Positions 49,485 to 61,800 of a stretch of 64,000 nucleotides of DNA are shown here, piece by piece. The stretch spans positions 17,542,868 to 17,606,867 of the forward strand of contig OY987246.1 in NCBI GenBank assembly GCA_963920765.1, in the 5' to 3' direction. How positions within the stretch are numbered: the first letter of the stretch is position 1; every line of letters starts with the position of its first letter. Origin of the DNA: Ulota crispa. Taxonomy: Eukaryota > Streptophyta > Bryopsida > Orthotrichales > Orthotrichaceae. The position numbers were made by a program, and so were the translations under genes. The notes under the pieces were generated by a model that did not search any database, was not told the DNA's origin, and saw nothing but the letters and a program-made list of their open reading frames with translations.

Positions 49485-50640
49485 CCTATTGTTCCGGGGG
49501 GTGTACTCCTTTTTTAATATTGGCAATGTGCAATCAAATGAAGGGGTACTATAATTATGTGGCACCTAAACTTTAGAAAAAGTTTTGAAGTAAAATAGCA
49601 TAAATAGAATGGGAATTTTCTTTTATAAAGAATGAAGGGTAGAAGAAATTATTCAAATTTGTGTTAATTCTTTTTCTACAATAGCATTGCTAAACAGAAA
49701 AAAATAGAACATAAATAGAGAATCCAACAATTGGACTTGCCAGAAGGATCCAAAGCCCAATTAATGCTCCTAGTGTTCTCTTTACTGGTCACGGATAAAT
49801 GCCTCTTGTGGATGAATTTTGAGCTTGCGGATTGCATTTGTCAAGGTTTAGTGAGGACTTTCTCAAATTCCAGGTTTTGAGATGCTTAAATCATACGTTT
49901 CTTCATAGTTGTTGCTTGTGCATTGTAGGTGTCTTGAGTTCCAACATTTAGGATTGGTTTTTAGAATTTCATGATGTATATATAAGAGTCACTATTGTTT
50001 TTGCTACAATTGTGAACACTAATCTAGTGATCTACATTTTTTTGTATACACTTTGCAATGTGTTTATAAACATACACCCTAAACCAAAATGATCAATGGT
50101 AGTAAATTCTTTGAAAACTTGTAAGTGTTGTGAATTTCAAACTGTTGGTTTTCTATTTTTGCATTTCCAATTGTTTTAGATGGATTGTGGTCCTTGAACT
50201 TCAAATGTTGAGTGCCTAAATCCTTGAAACCCTAATTTTATGTTTCCTTCTTCCTACCTAAACCCTAAACCCTTAACATGCATCCTAAACCTTAAACCCT
50301 TAATATGCACCCTAAACCCTAAACCCTTAACATGCACCCTAAACCCTAAACCCATATGTATACTAAACCCTTGAACCTTGAAAATGGTCATTGGTCCATC
50401 CTAAAGTCCTAAACACGAAAGCTTTCTAAATTAATTTCTAATGAATATAGCATACAATCAATTACAATGAATTTCTATGTATAGTGAAAGATAGGGTATC
50501 TAAAATAGATGTACTTTAAAAATTTAGGTAAATAAAGGCCTATGTAAATTCTCATAATTTACCTATTTAGCTATCAAGTAATAGGAGGTTGAACGCACGT
50601 GATCCATGAACACCTCAAGTAGTGCTCCCCCCGGGCCCGT
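49485..50640 (+). repeat. Diverged relative of the fold-back loop, with telomere-like repeats
   Basis: GGGGGGTGTACTCC then GTGCAATCAAATGAAG resemble the start of the fold-back loop, and AGTAGTGCTCCCCCC at the end resembles its close. Between them, at 50268-50361, CCCTAAACCCTAAACCC-type blocks alternate with TTAACATGCA in about three units. Confidence 0.5.
50235..50375 (+). repeat. Interstitial telomere-like (CCCTAAA) cluster
   Basis: Short CCTAAACCCTAAACCC tracts recur with TTAACATGCA spacers, period about 30 bp. The tracts are short and interrupted, so this is an interstitial repeat rather than a chromosome end. Confidence 0.75.
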
Positions 50641-51695
50641 TGTACCAATGGAGGCAACAATATGATTCAAAGTAAAGTCTCAATGTAAACCATTTTACAA
50701 ATGTAACCTTCTCTCCCCTATTCTTGGCTAGGACTTAGTGTAAACCACTTTACGTATGTACCCCTCTCCTTTGTTGATCTTTTGCCAAAAAGACTCAATG
50801 CAAATCACTTTATGCATGTATTGATGTACTCCTCACTCATGTGGTGGTTAATAATAAAATCTTGCAGATCACTAGAAGTGACACCACAATACTTTCTTTT
50901 AAGTTTTTAACCAAATAGATTGAGCCGCTTTACTAGAAGTCAACAACAAATCTTTGGCAGTTGCACCAAAACACTCAGCCAATCAAAATGCAAATGTATT
51001 CTTTTATTGGCTGGAAGAGTGCTGTGATGTATTGTAGTGTGACATGGGTTTCGTTTTTGCAATGACAAAATAATAATTATTTTTATTTGAAAAGGTTTGT
51101 TTTTGGTTAAATGTAATTATGATGATTTTGTTTTGTAAGTACATAATTATTAAACTTTTTGTCATACATTCAAGTTGAACAAAATATAGCGTCCTTTCAA
51201 ATTTAAAGGGGCAATCAAAAAATGGTTAATTTTCTATTATGTTTACAATGAATGAAAGTGGAGTGGGTTTAAAGGATTTTAATTGCATTGGTAAGGGTTG
51301 AAGGTACTGGTAGCTAGGAAGAGAAAGCACTAGATTTGGATTTGAAAAGATGCTTGAATATGGTAGTGAAAAAAGTGAATATGCTATGTACTACAATGGA
51401 TTTATTAAAAATATTTTGTGTTGCCAAAGGACAATTACTGAACTTTTCATCATATCTCTTACCCATTTTTCAAAAATTTTGTTATTTGTTTCCTAACATT
51501 TTATGAAAATTCATTTTTTACATTTTTGAATTAATAAAAAACAAAACCCCATGTCACACTATGGTAACTCCTAGTGATACATTTGTCCTTTTAGCAAAGG
51601 CCATAAGGGTACATGTGTAAAGTGATTTACACTAAGACCTTTTAGCAAAGGATCAACAAGAGAGAATGATACATGCATGAAGTGGTTTACACTAA

Positions 51696-52199
51696 GGGCC
51701 AGTTTAGACTATGTCCCACGTCCCATCTACGCTAGTCCCATTGCAATGCCAGAACCGAGCCTTGCTCGGTTACCACTACAAAAAAACCATGGTCAAATCT
51801 AAAAAGTTAACAAAGATTGTGACCTAATCTATAGTATACTATAGATTAGGTCACAATCTTTGTCAACTTTTTGTAGATTTGACCATGATTTCCTTGTAGT
51901 GTATTTAGGGCAAAAAAGAGTGTTACAAAAAGCCCTAAATATTTTATGCACAAATATTGACGAAATTTGGGCTAAGAGTTAGGTTTAGCAAAGTGGTCAA
52001 CCCAAACTTGAAGTGAAGTTCCACTTTCTTTGGCGCCAAAATTTCCAAAAAGTGCTGCCATGAACAAGTAGGATGTGGGAATTGGACGTAGTGTGAAGCA
52101 CCAAATCCCAACTTTTGGCTCTGCACCAATTTGATTCTCCCAATCATATTCTCAGATTCCAGTGGCACTTGGGACGTGGGATATAGTCTGAACCGCCCC
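51696..52199. mobile_element. PIF/Harbinger (Tourist-like) MITE carrying a nested CACTA MITE
   Basis: 504 bp bounded by TAA on both sides (51693-51695, 52200-52202). The ends GGGCCAGTTTAGACTATGTC and ATATAGTCTGAACCGCCCC are inverted. The body matches the copy at 43.3 kb (tttctttggcgccaaaattt). The extra length is partly the 128-bp CACTA-type insertion at 51774-51901. Confidence 0.82.
51774..51901. mobile_element. 128-bp CACTA-type hairpin MITE
   Basis: It opens CACTACAAAAAAACC and closes CCTTGTAGTG, and is a near-complete palindrome around TATAGTATACTATA. The 3-bp flanks are TAC and TAT. The CACTA terminus and 3-bp duplication are those of En/Spm-type elements. Confidence 0.82.
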
Positions 52200-52280
52200 T
52201 AAGTCCTTCTACCTGAGGACCACCATTGGTACAAAAAGAATACAAACAAGACCGGCATTAAAAAAAGATTTGGATGAAAA

Positions 52281-52470
52281 CCGAGAAACCCAAACAATAA
52301 ACGAGAAACCCAAATGATAAATGAGAAACCCAAACGATAAATGAGAAACCCAAACGATAAACGAGAAACCCAAACGATAAACGAGAAACCCAAACGATAA
52401 ACGAGAAACCCAAACGATAAACGAGAAACCCGAACGATAAACGAGAAACCCAAACGATAAACGAGAAACG
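52281..52470 (+). repeat. 20-bp minisatellite upstream of TIM10
   Basis: The unit CGAGAAACCCAAACGATAAA occurs nine times plus a partial copy, with few substitutions. It ends about 200 bp before the TIM10 start. The reverse strand is open in all frames only because the period is not divisible by three and contains no stop. Confidence 0.95.
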
Positions 52471-52673
52471 TAACGAACGAAACATGTCGAGACTTCTGGG
52501 GAGAGAGAGAGAGCGCGCTAGAGAGACAAATGAAGCTTAAACCCTAATTTCTCATGGTGGTCACAACACACACTCACTTACTCACTGCGGGAGCCAACTG
52601 GAATCACAACGGCAGACATTTGATCGATCGAGCTCCCCTTTGCGCTTCTCCCGTCTGCGCTTGATCGATCGCC

Positions 52674-55600
52674 ATGGCCACCAAATCTGGAGCCACCGCC
52701 GGGGAAAGGGAGCAGGTAACATTTGCCACTCTTTTTAAGTCTTTATATTCTTTGCCTTTTTTAATTTAAAGCAAAACCTTCAATTTCAATGCTCGTCATT
52801 CAAGTTCCATATCTTTCTCTCTTTGGATATCGAAATTTTATATCATTTGAGGGATGGATCATCATCGTTGGGGTGGTGGCAGATATTTGGCATGGCGCAG
52901 CAGGAGATGGAGTACAGAGTCGACCTGTTTAATAAGTAAGGAGGGAACACAATTTAAATCCTTCACTAAAGTCTGTTGTTTTCTTCATTAGTTAGGGTTT
53001 TTGAAACTTTAAACGGGAGATTAGTTAGATATGGAGTTATGCAATTTTTTATTTGTGGAGTGTTAATTACCATGTTTACAAGCTGGTGCACGTGTTGTCG
53101 ACCTTTTTTTTCCCATTATACTACAATACACTCTTGTCATATTAAGCTTCTCATCATTTTGCTACTATAACTTCTAAACTTTTTTCCCTTCCATGAAGAA
53201 GTTAGTTTTAAACAAGATTCCATAAATAAGCACATACTCCATATCTACCTAATATGGGGTTAAACGGGATATTTGTTAGATATGGAGTTATGCAACTATT
53301 TGTGAAGTGTTAATTACCATGTTTTCAAGCTGGTATACGTGTCGTGTCATCGACCCTTTTTTTCTTCCCATAATTCTACAATACACTCTTGTCTTGTCAT
53401 GTTAGGTTACTCATCATTTTGCTACAATAACTTTTTTTTTAAAATCCTTCCCACGAAAAAGTTGATTTTAAATAAGACTTCATAAATAAGTGCGTACTCC
53501 ATATCTACCTAATATGGGGTTTTTAGTAAATGCTGGTTCTCTGGATTTGAGAGATTAGTGACGACGTCGTTGATTTGGATGCGTGCAGGCTTACGCAAAC
53601 GTGCTTCGACAAGTGCGTGGAAAGAAAGTGAGTTGCTATGATGTCATGCGATTTATGTAAAAGTCCTCTTTTTTTTTCTTGGGAGAATTTCATGGATACC
53701 CCTGAAGTTTGCAATAATTTCATAGATACCCCTGCTTTTTCAGAAATTTCACAGATATCCCTGGACCAAAAAAATTCAAGCGTTTTTTTTGTTGTGCATG
53801 CCACTTCTGTTCTTCCTTTGTGCGCACGCATAACAAAGAAGTAGTGTGTGCACAAAGGGAGAAGGGAAATGGCATGCACAACAACAAAAAACGCTTGAAT
53901 TTTTTTGGTCCAGGGATAGTTGTGAAATTTCTGAAAAAGCAGGGGTATCTATGAAATTATTGCAAACTTCAGGGATATCCATGAAATTCTCCCTTTTCTC
54001 TTTTGCACCGGTGGTGCAAATCAGGATGATTTCTTTTGTAGAATGCAACTAGGGTTTTTGGTAATGTTTTTAGTAATTTTCATAGTCAGCGTTCAGCTGG
54101 TTTCCGCTCATCCATATCATTGTCGTAGGGTTTTAGTGTTGTGTATGCTGTTGTTTCATTCTTGATGTACTTATAAACGGGTTTTAGATCTAAGATAGCA
54201 ACTCCCATACAATGAAGGACTTTGGAGTTGGAAAATCAATTGACAATGTTCGAAAAAATATATTGTTGAGTAAGCAAAGAGGAAACCAAAAATTTTGGTA
54301 TCAATCTAAAAATTTAAAAGTTCCAATTGTAAGCGTTTGTTTACAAAGATTTTTCAAAAGTCCAAAATCATTGAAAATGTATAGTTATGTGTAGGAGATG
54401 TTCAAAAAGACTCTTATTAAAGCCTTCATTGTGCTCATACGCTTGAAGAACTAGCTTGAACACTTACTTAAATAGTAAGATGAAGCACCCATAACTGTCA
54501 TGAAAGATGACAAAATACCATGCTTGGAGTACTTGAATGGTGTATTCACCTACTTTATTTATTTACTTATGACATTGCAAAACTGTTCAACATAATTTAC
54601 TAAACCTATTTTCAAATGCCATTCAAATGCGTTGCTCTTGTCACCCATAACCATTACTTTGTCACCCATAATCATTTTTTTTGTATTAGTCAATCAAGGA
54701 ATAGAACTTGCCAGCTCAATACTGTATGAGTTTACCTTTCAATCTATCATATAGAGAGGTTGATATTTCCGATTGCTGCTTAGGGTTTGGAGTGTCCTCA
54801 TTATCCAATACCGAGCAGCCACAGTGATGTCGCTGGGGTTTATGGCTTGATGTAGGTACAAAGAGGCAGATCTAAATACTGGAGAAAATAGCTGCATCGA
54901 TCGATGTGTTGCTAAGTACTGGCAGGTGCATACTTTTCTGAACTTTTTATAACTGTCATATTGATTTAGGTACTAACATCATTACCAAATTTTCAAGGAA
55001 ATCATGGAATCGTTTTGAATTTGAATAGGATAACCTCACTCAAAAGCGACACTTTAATGCTAAGCATAGTTACTGCTGTTAGAATGGTTGAAGATTCTAC
55101 ATACTCGTTAGCAAATCTCGAAGGATTTCAATGTTCCAAAGAACCTGTTACTTAGAAATCTGTATGCAAAAGTCATTAAAGTTCAAAGTTTTATTGACAG
55201 ATGGCTTAAAATAAACACGAGTTTTCATTTTAGGCGGTGTTTATTCTCAAAATCCATATTTGTGCTAAGGGAAAATTTCATGAATACCCCTGAAGTTTGC
55301 AATATCTTCATAGATCCCCCTGCTTTTTCAGAAATTTCACAGAATACCCTTGGACCAAAATTTTCAGGCGTTTGTTTGTTGTACATGCCACTTCCCTTCT
55401 TCCTTTGTGCGCACGTTGCTTTTTTCTGTTTCATTACATTCCCTTCTTCATCATTGGTCATGAAGGAAGTATGAGCACAACAAATAAAGTCCTAAAAATT
55501 ATGGTCCAAGGGTATCTGTGAAATTTCTCAAAAAGCAGGGGTATTTATGCAAGTATTGCAAACTTCAGGGGTATCCATGAATTTTCCCTTGTGCAAAATG

Positions 55601-55737
55601 TCTCCAGTAGGTATTGCTGCTTTGCTATGTTTTGTGCAGCGTGGTTTCAATGGCCTAACGTCTAGGCTCCCTTCTTGATCCAGGTGACCGGCATTGTTGG
55701 ACAAATGCTTGGATCGAGTAGGCCACCCATGGGTTAG
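52674..55737 (+). CDS. TIM10: Mitochondrial intermembrane-space chaperone TIM10
   Basis: Small Tim proteins escort hydrophobic precursors across the mitochondrial intermembrane space, usually as TIM9-TIM10 hexamers. Five exons: 52674-52715, 52883-52935, 53589-53627, 54856-54925, 55684-55737; all phases match and every intron is GT-AG. The product is 85 residues, normal for the family. Residues [17 protein letters not shown] are followed by the twin CX3C motif: CFDKC and CIDRC, separated by 16 residues, then VAKYWQ and a short Gly/Pro tail. The start ATG lies in GCCATGG context just after two GATCGATCG motifs in the leader. A 20-bp minisatellite of about 9.5 copies ends roughly 200 bp upstream. 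Introns 3 and 4 each contain a member of the same 9-bp-TSD MITE family, and intron 2 holds a 251-bp tandem duplication. The call as TIM10 rather than TIM9, TIM8 or TIM13 rests on the MEYRV.LFN, YKEA.LN.GENSC and KYWQV wording. Confidence 0.95.
53011..53520 (+). repeat. 251-bp tandem duplication in TIM10 intron 2
   Basis: The block starting AAACGGGAGATTAGTTAG recurs at 53262. Both copies run through TTAATTACCATGTTT and end in CTAATATGGGGTT. Confidence 0.85.
53681..53993. mobile_element. Mutator-like MITE in TIM10 intron 3
   Basis: This is a 313-bp element with ends GGGAGAATTTCATGGATACC and its complement. The flanks TTTTTTCTT and TTTTCTCTT match at 8 of 9 positions. The two halves are nearly full inverted copies around a short centre. 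Confidence 0.88.
55269..55588. mobile_element. Mutator-like MITE in TIM10 intron 4
   Basis: A 320-bp copy of the same family, opening GGGAAAATTTCATGAATACC. The flanks TTGTGCTAA and TTGTGCAAA match at 8 of 9 positions. Confidence 0.9.
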
Positions 55738-56152
55738 TATGGGCGGGAGCCGAAGTACTCAACATTCATGTAATGAATTGAGAATCTGTCAGGTCTATAA
55801 AGAGGAGTGTTCTTCAGGATCAACAGTTTTGAACGTTGTTCTTTGGTTGATCTGCGAGGGAGTAGTTAGGCTTTCTTGTTCGTAATCCTGAGTCTATTCA
55901 ATGTTTGCCTTGTTTACGATGAATATTCAACAATTTTTGAGCTTTGTGACAATTGGTGGTACTTGTTTTTCATAGATTGCTGAGATGTGTAATTTAACAT
56001 CTAGATAATTGAAAGTGCTTGCTAGACTGGCTCAGCATGTCTTCACATGCATTTGGGGCCTAGCCAAGCAGGGCTTGGAAACTAGTTGGGAAAACAACTG
56101 CTGTAATAGTGGGTAATTGGATGTGAGATTTTCCTACTTATAACTTTGACGC

Positions 56153-56788
56153 TTAACCCCTCAGCGCCCAAGGGGCCCGAATCTGAAAAATTCAGAGATA
56201 CGCGACCTTTCTTCAAGATTCTTCAAGATTTTTTTAGTGATTATTATTATTTTTAAATTTTTATTGAAGTCTAGTTTGAGCATCAGGAGTTTGATTTTGA
56301 AAATAAATTAAAGTGTTTTGTCTATTCTAGATTTTGTGTAAGGGTGTCCATTGCAAATCTTCACTTTCTAGTGTTGAAGGCTCTTGGAAATGAGCCTCAC
56401 TAGAACTTGAAAATCACATTAAAAATTCAATTTAGAAAATTGTAGAATAGATTTTGAGAAGCCGTAAATTGATTGGGGTTATGCATGTTATACTTTACAT
56501 ACTCATATTTTTTGGTATCCTCAATTTTAGGTTTGAGATGCAAAAAGAGGATTGAAAGACTTCAAATCACTTTTGCAGTTTTAACACCCTCATGATCAAA
56601 CATTATAATCTTTCAATCCATAAATGATATTGTTGTGATTTCTTTTCTTATGTGAACTATAACATGTCTACTTTGAATTTGTACGGTTGCACTTCAAAGA
56701 AAATTGATAAGATTGATCAAAATGCGTTTTGTTCACTTTCAAGCAAATTTTGAGATACTCAAAAATACCCAGGGTGGTGAGGGGTTAA
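56153..56788. mobile_element. TTAA-bounded element, family C, second copy
   Basis: 636 bp from TTAACCCCTCAGCGCCCAAG to a diverged GGTGAGGGGTTAA end, with the same interior order as the copy at 37.9 kb. Confidence 0.78.
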
Positions 56789-56804
56789 TTTACCTCAAGT
56801 TCTT

Positions 56805-57511
56805 TTAACCCCTAAGCGTCCAAGCCGTTTTCACCAAAATTAAGGTTTTTGGAGACCAACAACTTTGATGCATTGTATCTTAGACAATCGGATTATCCAC
56901 AAAAAGTTACCATTGAAAATTGTAGAACACTTACTTGGAAAACAGCTTGCAAATTTTGGGAACAACTAACTATGGGAGATCCAAGATTATAACATTTGAT
57001 CAAACATGTGATGACAAAATCTCATTTTTAGTTGCTATTTGATGATTTTTATAAAATTCCATAAGTCCCGGATTCATTTGAAGTTTTGTGAGTACTAAGA
57101 TTACATGTGATTGCACACACTTGTAAATTATTGAAGATTGCACTTCTTTTTATATCAAGTTTTAGGGCTTCAAATCACTATTGCACGGAAAACAATGACC
57201 GACACCCTTGCCATAATAACGGTCTAGAACATGCTTGAACCCTTGTCAACAACTTTCCCGCTACCACAAAGCTTACACAAAGAGGCTTGCAAGGGATATT
57301 GACCAATTGCAGCCTATAAAACGTTGCTTGCCATCATGCTCTATATAGTGTTTCACGTAATCAAATCTCTTGCAACACTTATAGAACATTTGATTTTCCT
57401 CACCATTACTCCGTTGGCATGAACAACTTGAATGCCTTCATAATTGTAGTTTATAATGGTTTTGAAATTGTGAGAGGCGATATTTTAGGTGCTGAGGCAC
57501 TCAAGGGTTAA
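56805..57511. mobile_element. TTAA-bounded element, family D
   Basis: 707 bp from TTAACCCCTAAGCGTCCAAG to GGCACTCAAGGGTTAA. It shares blocks, in inverted order, with DNA at about 7477-8765 (gatgcatcaaagtt; ttgccaacaa...gttctaga). Confidence 0.65.
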
Positions 57512-58816
57512 TATGCAACCAAACACATGATCAAACCTTATAAACATCATTCACACAAGCAACATGCAAATAGTGTGTTTGGTCTTTATAGCTTGCATAA
57601 ATGGAATTTACCTTGCACTGTTTGCTAGTCAAGGTAATGAACCTTTGTGAGTCACAAAAGTTTTTCTTAAGATTTGGTAGGAAAAGTCAAAGCCTGCATG
57701 CCCTCTTGCATTGGTGAGTTTTCAAAGGGAGGAATGCACATTGGCCAAAATCCTATCACAAACTTCGAAACTAGCCTCATGAGGCCAAAAAAAAACTACA
57801 AATTATGACCTTAGGATTTGTCTCTAAAATTCTTATATTAGCTTAAAATTCTACCTATAATTGGCACTTTGACATGGGATCTTGAAGGAATAATTAAAGG
57901 TTTATAATAGTAGTGTGTTTTCTATTTTCAATCATTTGTCAAAAGTTCACTTATTTTTTATAAGAGCAATGTTTATATTAAAAAAAGGGGAAAATGTTTG
58001 AAATAGCAATAACCTCCTCCAAAAGAACATTGCCAGGTTTTTATTAAAATTTATTAATTTTTAAATAATTTTAAGAATGGAGAGATATATGTGTAAGAGA
58101 TGGTGTAACAAAATGGATGATATCTTTTTTATTTTAAATCCAAAGAATTTTATAACACTTTCAAGATATTGATTTGAAAATGGGGTACAATTCACCAGTA
58201 GCAAGAAAATACAACCCGCATATGCTTTGACAAAATATGGATGAAAATGAAAACGTGCAGAAATCAACAACAAAGAGGTCGACCAAGCCTAAAAGAGTTT
58301 AAGTACAAATCACTTGTATCAAAACATATATCTGAAGGACAAAGAACTCGATTCGTGATTAGACAAACACAGATAAAGCACCTGTATGATTTTTCAAGTG
58401 AGCCATAAAGAATCAGGTCCCATCATTTGACAACTAGATAATCAGTATTCTAATGCCTGATTCCAGATGCAAATCATAAATGAGTCTAACGAAGACAACC
58501 ACCTACAAGAGTTGTGACTTGTAACCAACAATCCAACGTCTCACTTTATGAACCTGTTTCCGTTTTCTACAATTTAAAGTCCGGCCTTCCTATCCCTAAC
58601 AAGGCCCGTAAGCATGCTTTACAAGGGGTCAACATCAATGCATTTACTATAAAGACGATCGGTTCCAGCCTGTGAGTGCTATCAGAATGAAGTACCAGCA
58701 TGTGAAACACAAATTCATGTGACTTCTATTGACTTACATGCTCGAGGGCAACAACACCAGGCAGTGCATGAAATAAGAGATGTTTATTTAAATGGAATGA
58801 TCGGCATAGCAGCGCA
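57512..58816. other. 3' flank of the NDUFA9-like gene, no other gene
   Basis: AT-rich to 58250, then GC-richer towards the gene end, probably its 3' untranslated region and terminator. No separate gene is seen. Confidence 0.5.
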
Positions 58817-61800
58817 TCAAAATCCGGCTCCGTGGATTGATTCACCCACAGTAGTACCAACTGATGGACCACCAGTTCGATAAGAGTTCAAGTGCTCAAT
58901 TGTGAGACCCCCAATTTTGTGCGATGTGATGCCAAGATCTGCCAAACCCATTGCTGTTTCCCAACAACGAGAAACCAAGGATTCGAAGCGGTTCAATACA
59001 TATAATGTGTTATACCATGCACAATGAAACTTCAGAAATACTGCTTGACAATGACAACCAGGCTAGTTCTTACAAGGGAAAATTTCATGGATACCTCTGA
59101 AGTTTGCAATATTTTCACAGATACCCCTGCCTTTTCAAAAATATCAGAAATACCCTTGGACCAAAAAATTTAGGCGTTTGTTTTGTTATGCATGTCACTT
59201 CCTTCTCCCTTTGTGCCCACCCTACTTCTTTCTTGTTATGTATGCGCACAAAGGAAGGGAAGTGGCATGCACAACAAACAAACACCTAAATTTATTGGTC
59301 CAAGGGTATTTAGGATATTTTTGAAAAGGCAGGGGTATCTGTGAAAATATTGCAAACTTTAGGGGTATCCATGAAATTTTCCCTTCTTACAAATAGTACG
59401 TCATTATCAAGGCACTCTAGGTTTATATCCGGAACAGTGGTAATTAACAAGCACAGAAAAAAGAAGAACGTAAAGAAATAGAAAGGGCTCGGTCGTACCA
59501 TCTGGAGAAACGATGAGGTCGCAAGCTAGTTGGTCCAGGTAGTCTTTCGCAAATGTTGGAGAGAAAGGAATAGGTAGTCCTCGGTTCAATGCAAACTGCC
59601 GCGGCATAGCAGCAAGCTGAAATGCAATAAAAAGGCATTAATATTCTTCACATATCCAATTAATAAATTCGAACATGCAAACACTGGAGTATATTGAAAA
59701 AACTCGTACTACTTCAACAGTCATACCTGAGCAAGGACCATCGGAATGTGCAAAACACGCGGGTGTTCTCGAATTGCCGCATACATCAACGCTACCTGCA
59801 GCAGTATGTGTGAGCATGAGCTTAAGAGCTAGCAGGGCCAACAACAAATGCTTCAAAGGTATCCTTTCTAACAAACTTGAGTTCATAACAACTCAATACT
59901 GCACGCAACACTGGACTAGACCCCTGAAGATCAAATAAAGTGCCTGTAGGACGATATTATAAGTAGGCAAATATTTTGCACGCAATCACATCAATTTTTC
60001 TCACAAGTTCATTGACGGTGAAAACGTCTGGTCCTCCGAGCTCAAAGGTCTTGCCCATGCTAAAACCTTCGTCTCGGATGGCTGCAATAACTGCTGCAGC
60101 AACATCGATTACAAGTACAGGCTGCAACCTGTCAACAAAATGAAACAAAACATCTCTTCATATTATCCCAAACATGGCTGAAGCTATCAAGCAAGGTCAA
60201 GCGAGCAAGAAGAATCAGTGTAACATCAAACAGCTCTTGCTGTACTCTCTTAGCTGTGAAAGGTAATAAAAAAACAGTACTACCATGATAGATAAGCAAT
60301 AATTATCTAAGGTATTTACTTGCTCAAACCGTCTCCTGGGATGGGTACCGCAGGAAGTTTTTTCGCTTGAATAGCCCATCGGTTCAACAAACGGTCCTCA
60401 ACGCCAACCATCGGCGCTGTCCTCAGAATCGTGGCCTGCATCGAAAAATAGGTAAACTTACAGATTGCTCACAAATCTGCAACAACAGATACAGAAAGGA
60501 AGAGGAGCGAGCTATACCTCGGGAAAGTTCTGTAAAACTGCCTCTTCCGCAGCATGCTTAGATTGGAGAAGCCTCGATGGGGAATGTGGAGCTGCAGCCA
60601 GACATGACATTTGTACGTATTTCAGGATGCCACCATGCTCCCTAGCCAACTGCCACACACCAAACTTACATCAGCCACTTCTCCTTTCTTACCCAAAAAA
60701 ATAAAATAAAACCTCTTCAAAGCTGCAACAAACCGTAGATTCTGAGACCAAACTTGTGAGGTAAATGTTGCTAATCGTTGCCAAAAATCAACTAACAGCA
60801 CCAAACAATAGTACTTAGCCTATACGTACCTTAGCGATACGATTTGAAATTCCGTAATTGACATCCTCAAAACTAAAATTGCGTGTCTCGTATTCCCTTC
60901 CTGTGTATACATCAAGCAGAGAATGAGTCCTTCAGAGTTAGAGAAGAAAAGGATAACTAATCGAGAGCTGACTGGCCCTTGAGCAGAATCAGCATGCTGA
61001 AGTTTGACTACTCTCCCAAGCATGCGCGGTATAAAGCAAAATAATTCCTTACCAATACAATTGACTATGACGTTGGAATTGGCAATAACTGCTTTGATAG
61101 AGTCTTCGTCCCGGGAATCGTACTTCATGGGCACAATCTGAAGAAATTTTCACCAGATGAAATGAAAATCTAATCAGCACAAAACTTATGGTCACTTCAG
61201 ACTTTTGTTTGGTAGCACAGTACTTGCTTATGAAGCATGACGAGCCAACATCAAAGGTGCTTGCATGGTATCAAAATCATACGAGGCAACAGAGCTTATT
61301 ACTTATTCAGAGCATATCCAAATTTTAGCTGAATATGGATTAAACAAACACACTCCCTCTGTCCCTCTAAAAACGTCCAAAAAGCTTCCTTGCAAAGAAT
61401 TAACCGTGTTTTTAGTCTTTGTGCTAGTGACACATGCATTCTAGAACCAATATACCATCTACCAAATGTATGCAAAATCTCCAACTTTGATGTTGCCGTC
61501 TGGGCACCCAAATTCCATGCAAAAAGTACCATATTTGTGCATGGTGCCAGCTCCTCATTATTCATGATTTAAACAACAACGGTACCTCGTATAGGCAAGG
61601 CCAAGCTTGCTAGGAGAGGAATGCTCCCTAATCGCTTAACTTGCCCCCATGAGATCATTGAACATGACAAAACCTTTCTCAGATTTTGAAATCAGCAAAA
61701 GGGAGCTTTTTAGTGGTACAAGAAGTGTGTCTGATTTGGACGTTTTTAGAGGGACAGAGGGAGTAAGACATTACCTGTCCAAGGTCTCCCATAAGCTTAA

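Larger units (their letters stand above)
47455..51695. other. AT-rich repeat-derived region
   Basis: A short inverted pair TTGACCCCCTCA/TGAGGGGGTCAA bounds about 47471-47801. The possible LTR and the loop-like repeat are listed separately. No gene is seen. Confidence 0.45.

Noticed and set aside
50235..50375. Chromosome end
   Set aside because: The telomere-like tracts are short, interrupted and followed by many kb of unique sequence and genes.
52199..52485. Minus-strand open frames with repeating hydrophobic residues
   Set aside because: They are produced by the stop-free 20-bp minisatellite and have no gene signals.
53638..54052. Several open frames in TIM10 intron 3
   Set aside because: They fall in the inverted arms of the MITE and recur at its other copies, so they are repeat-derived.
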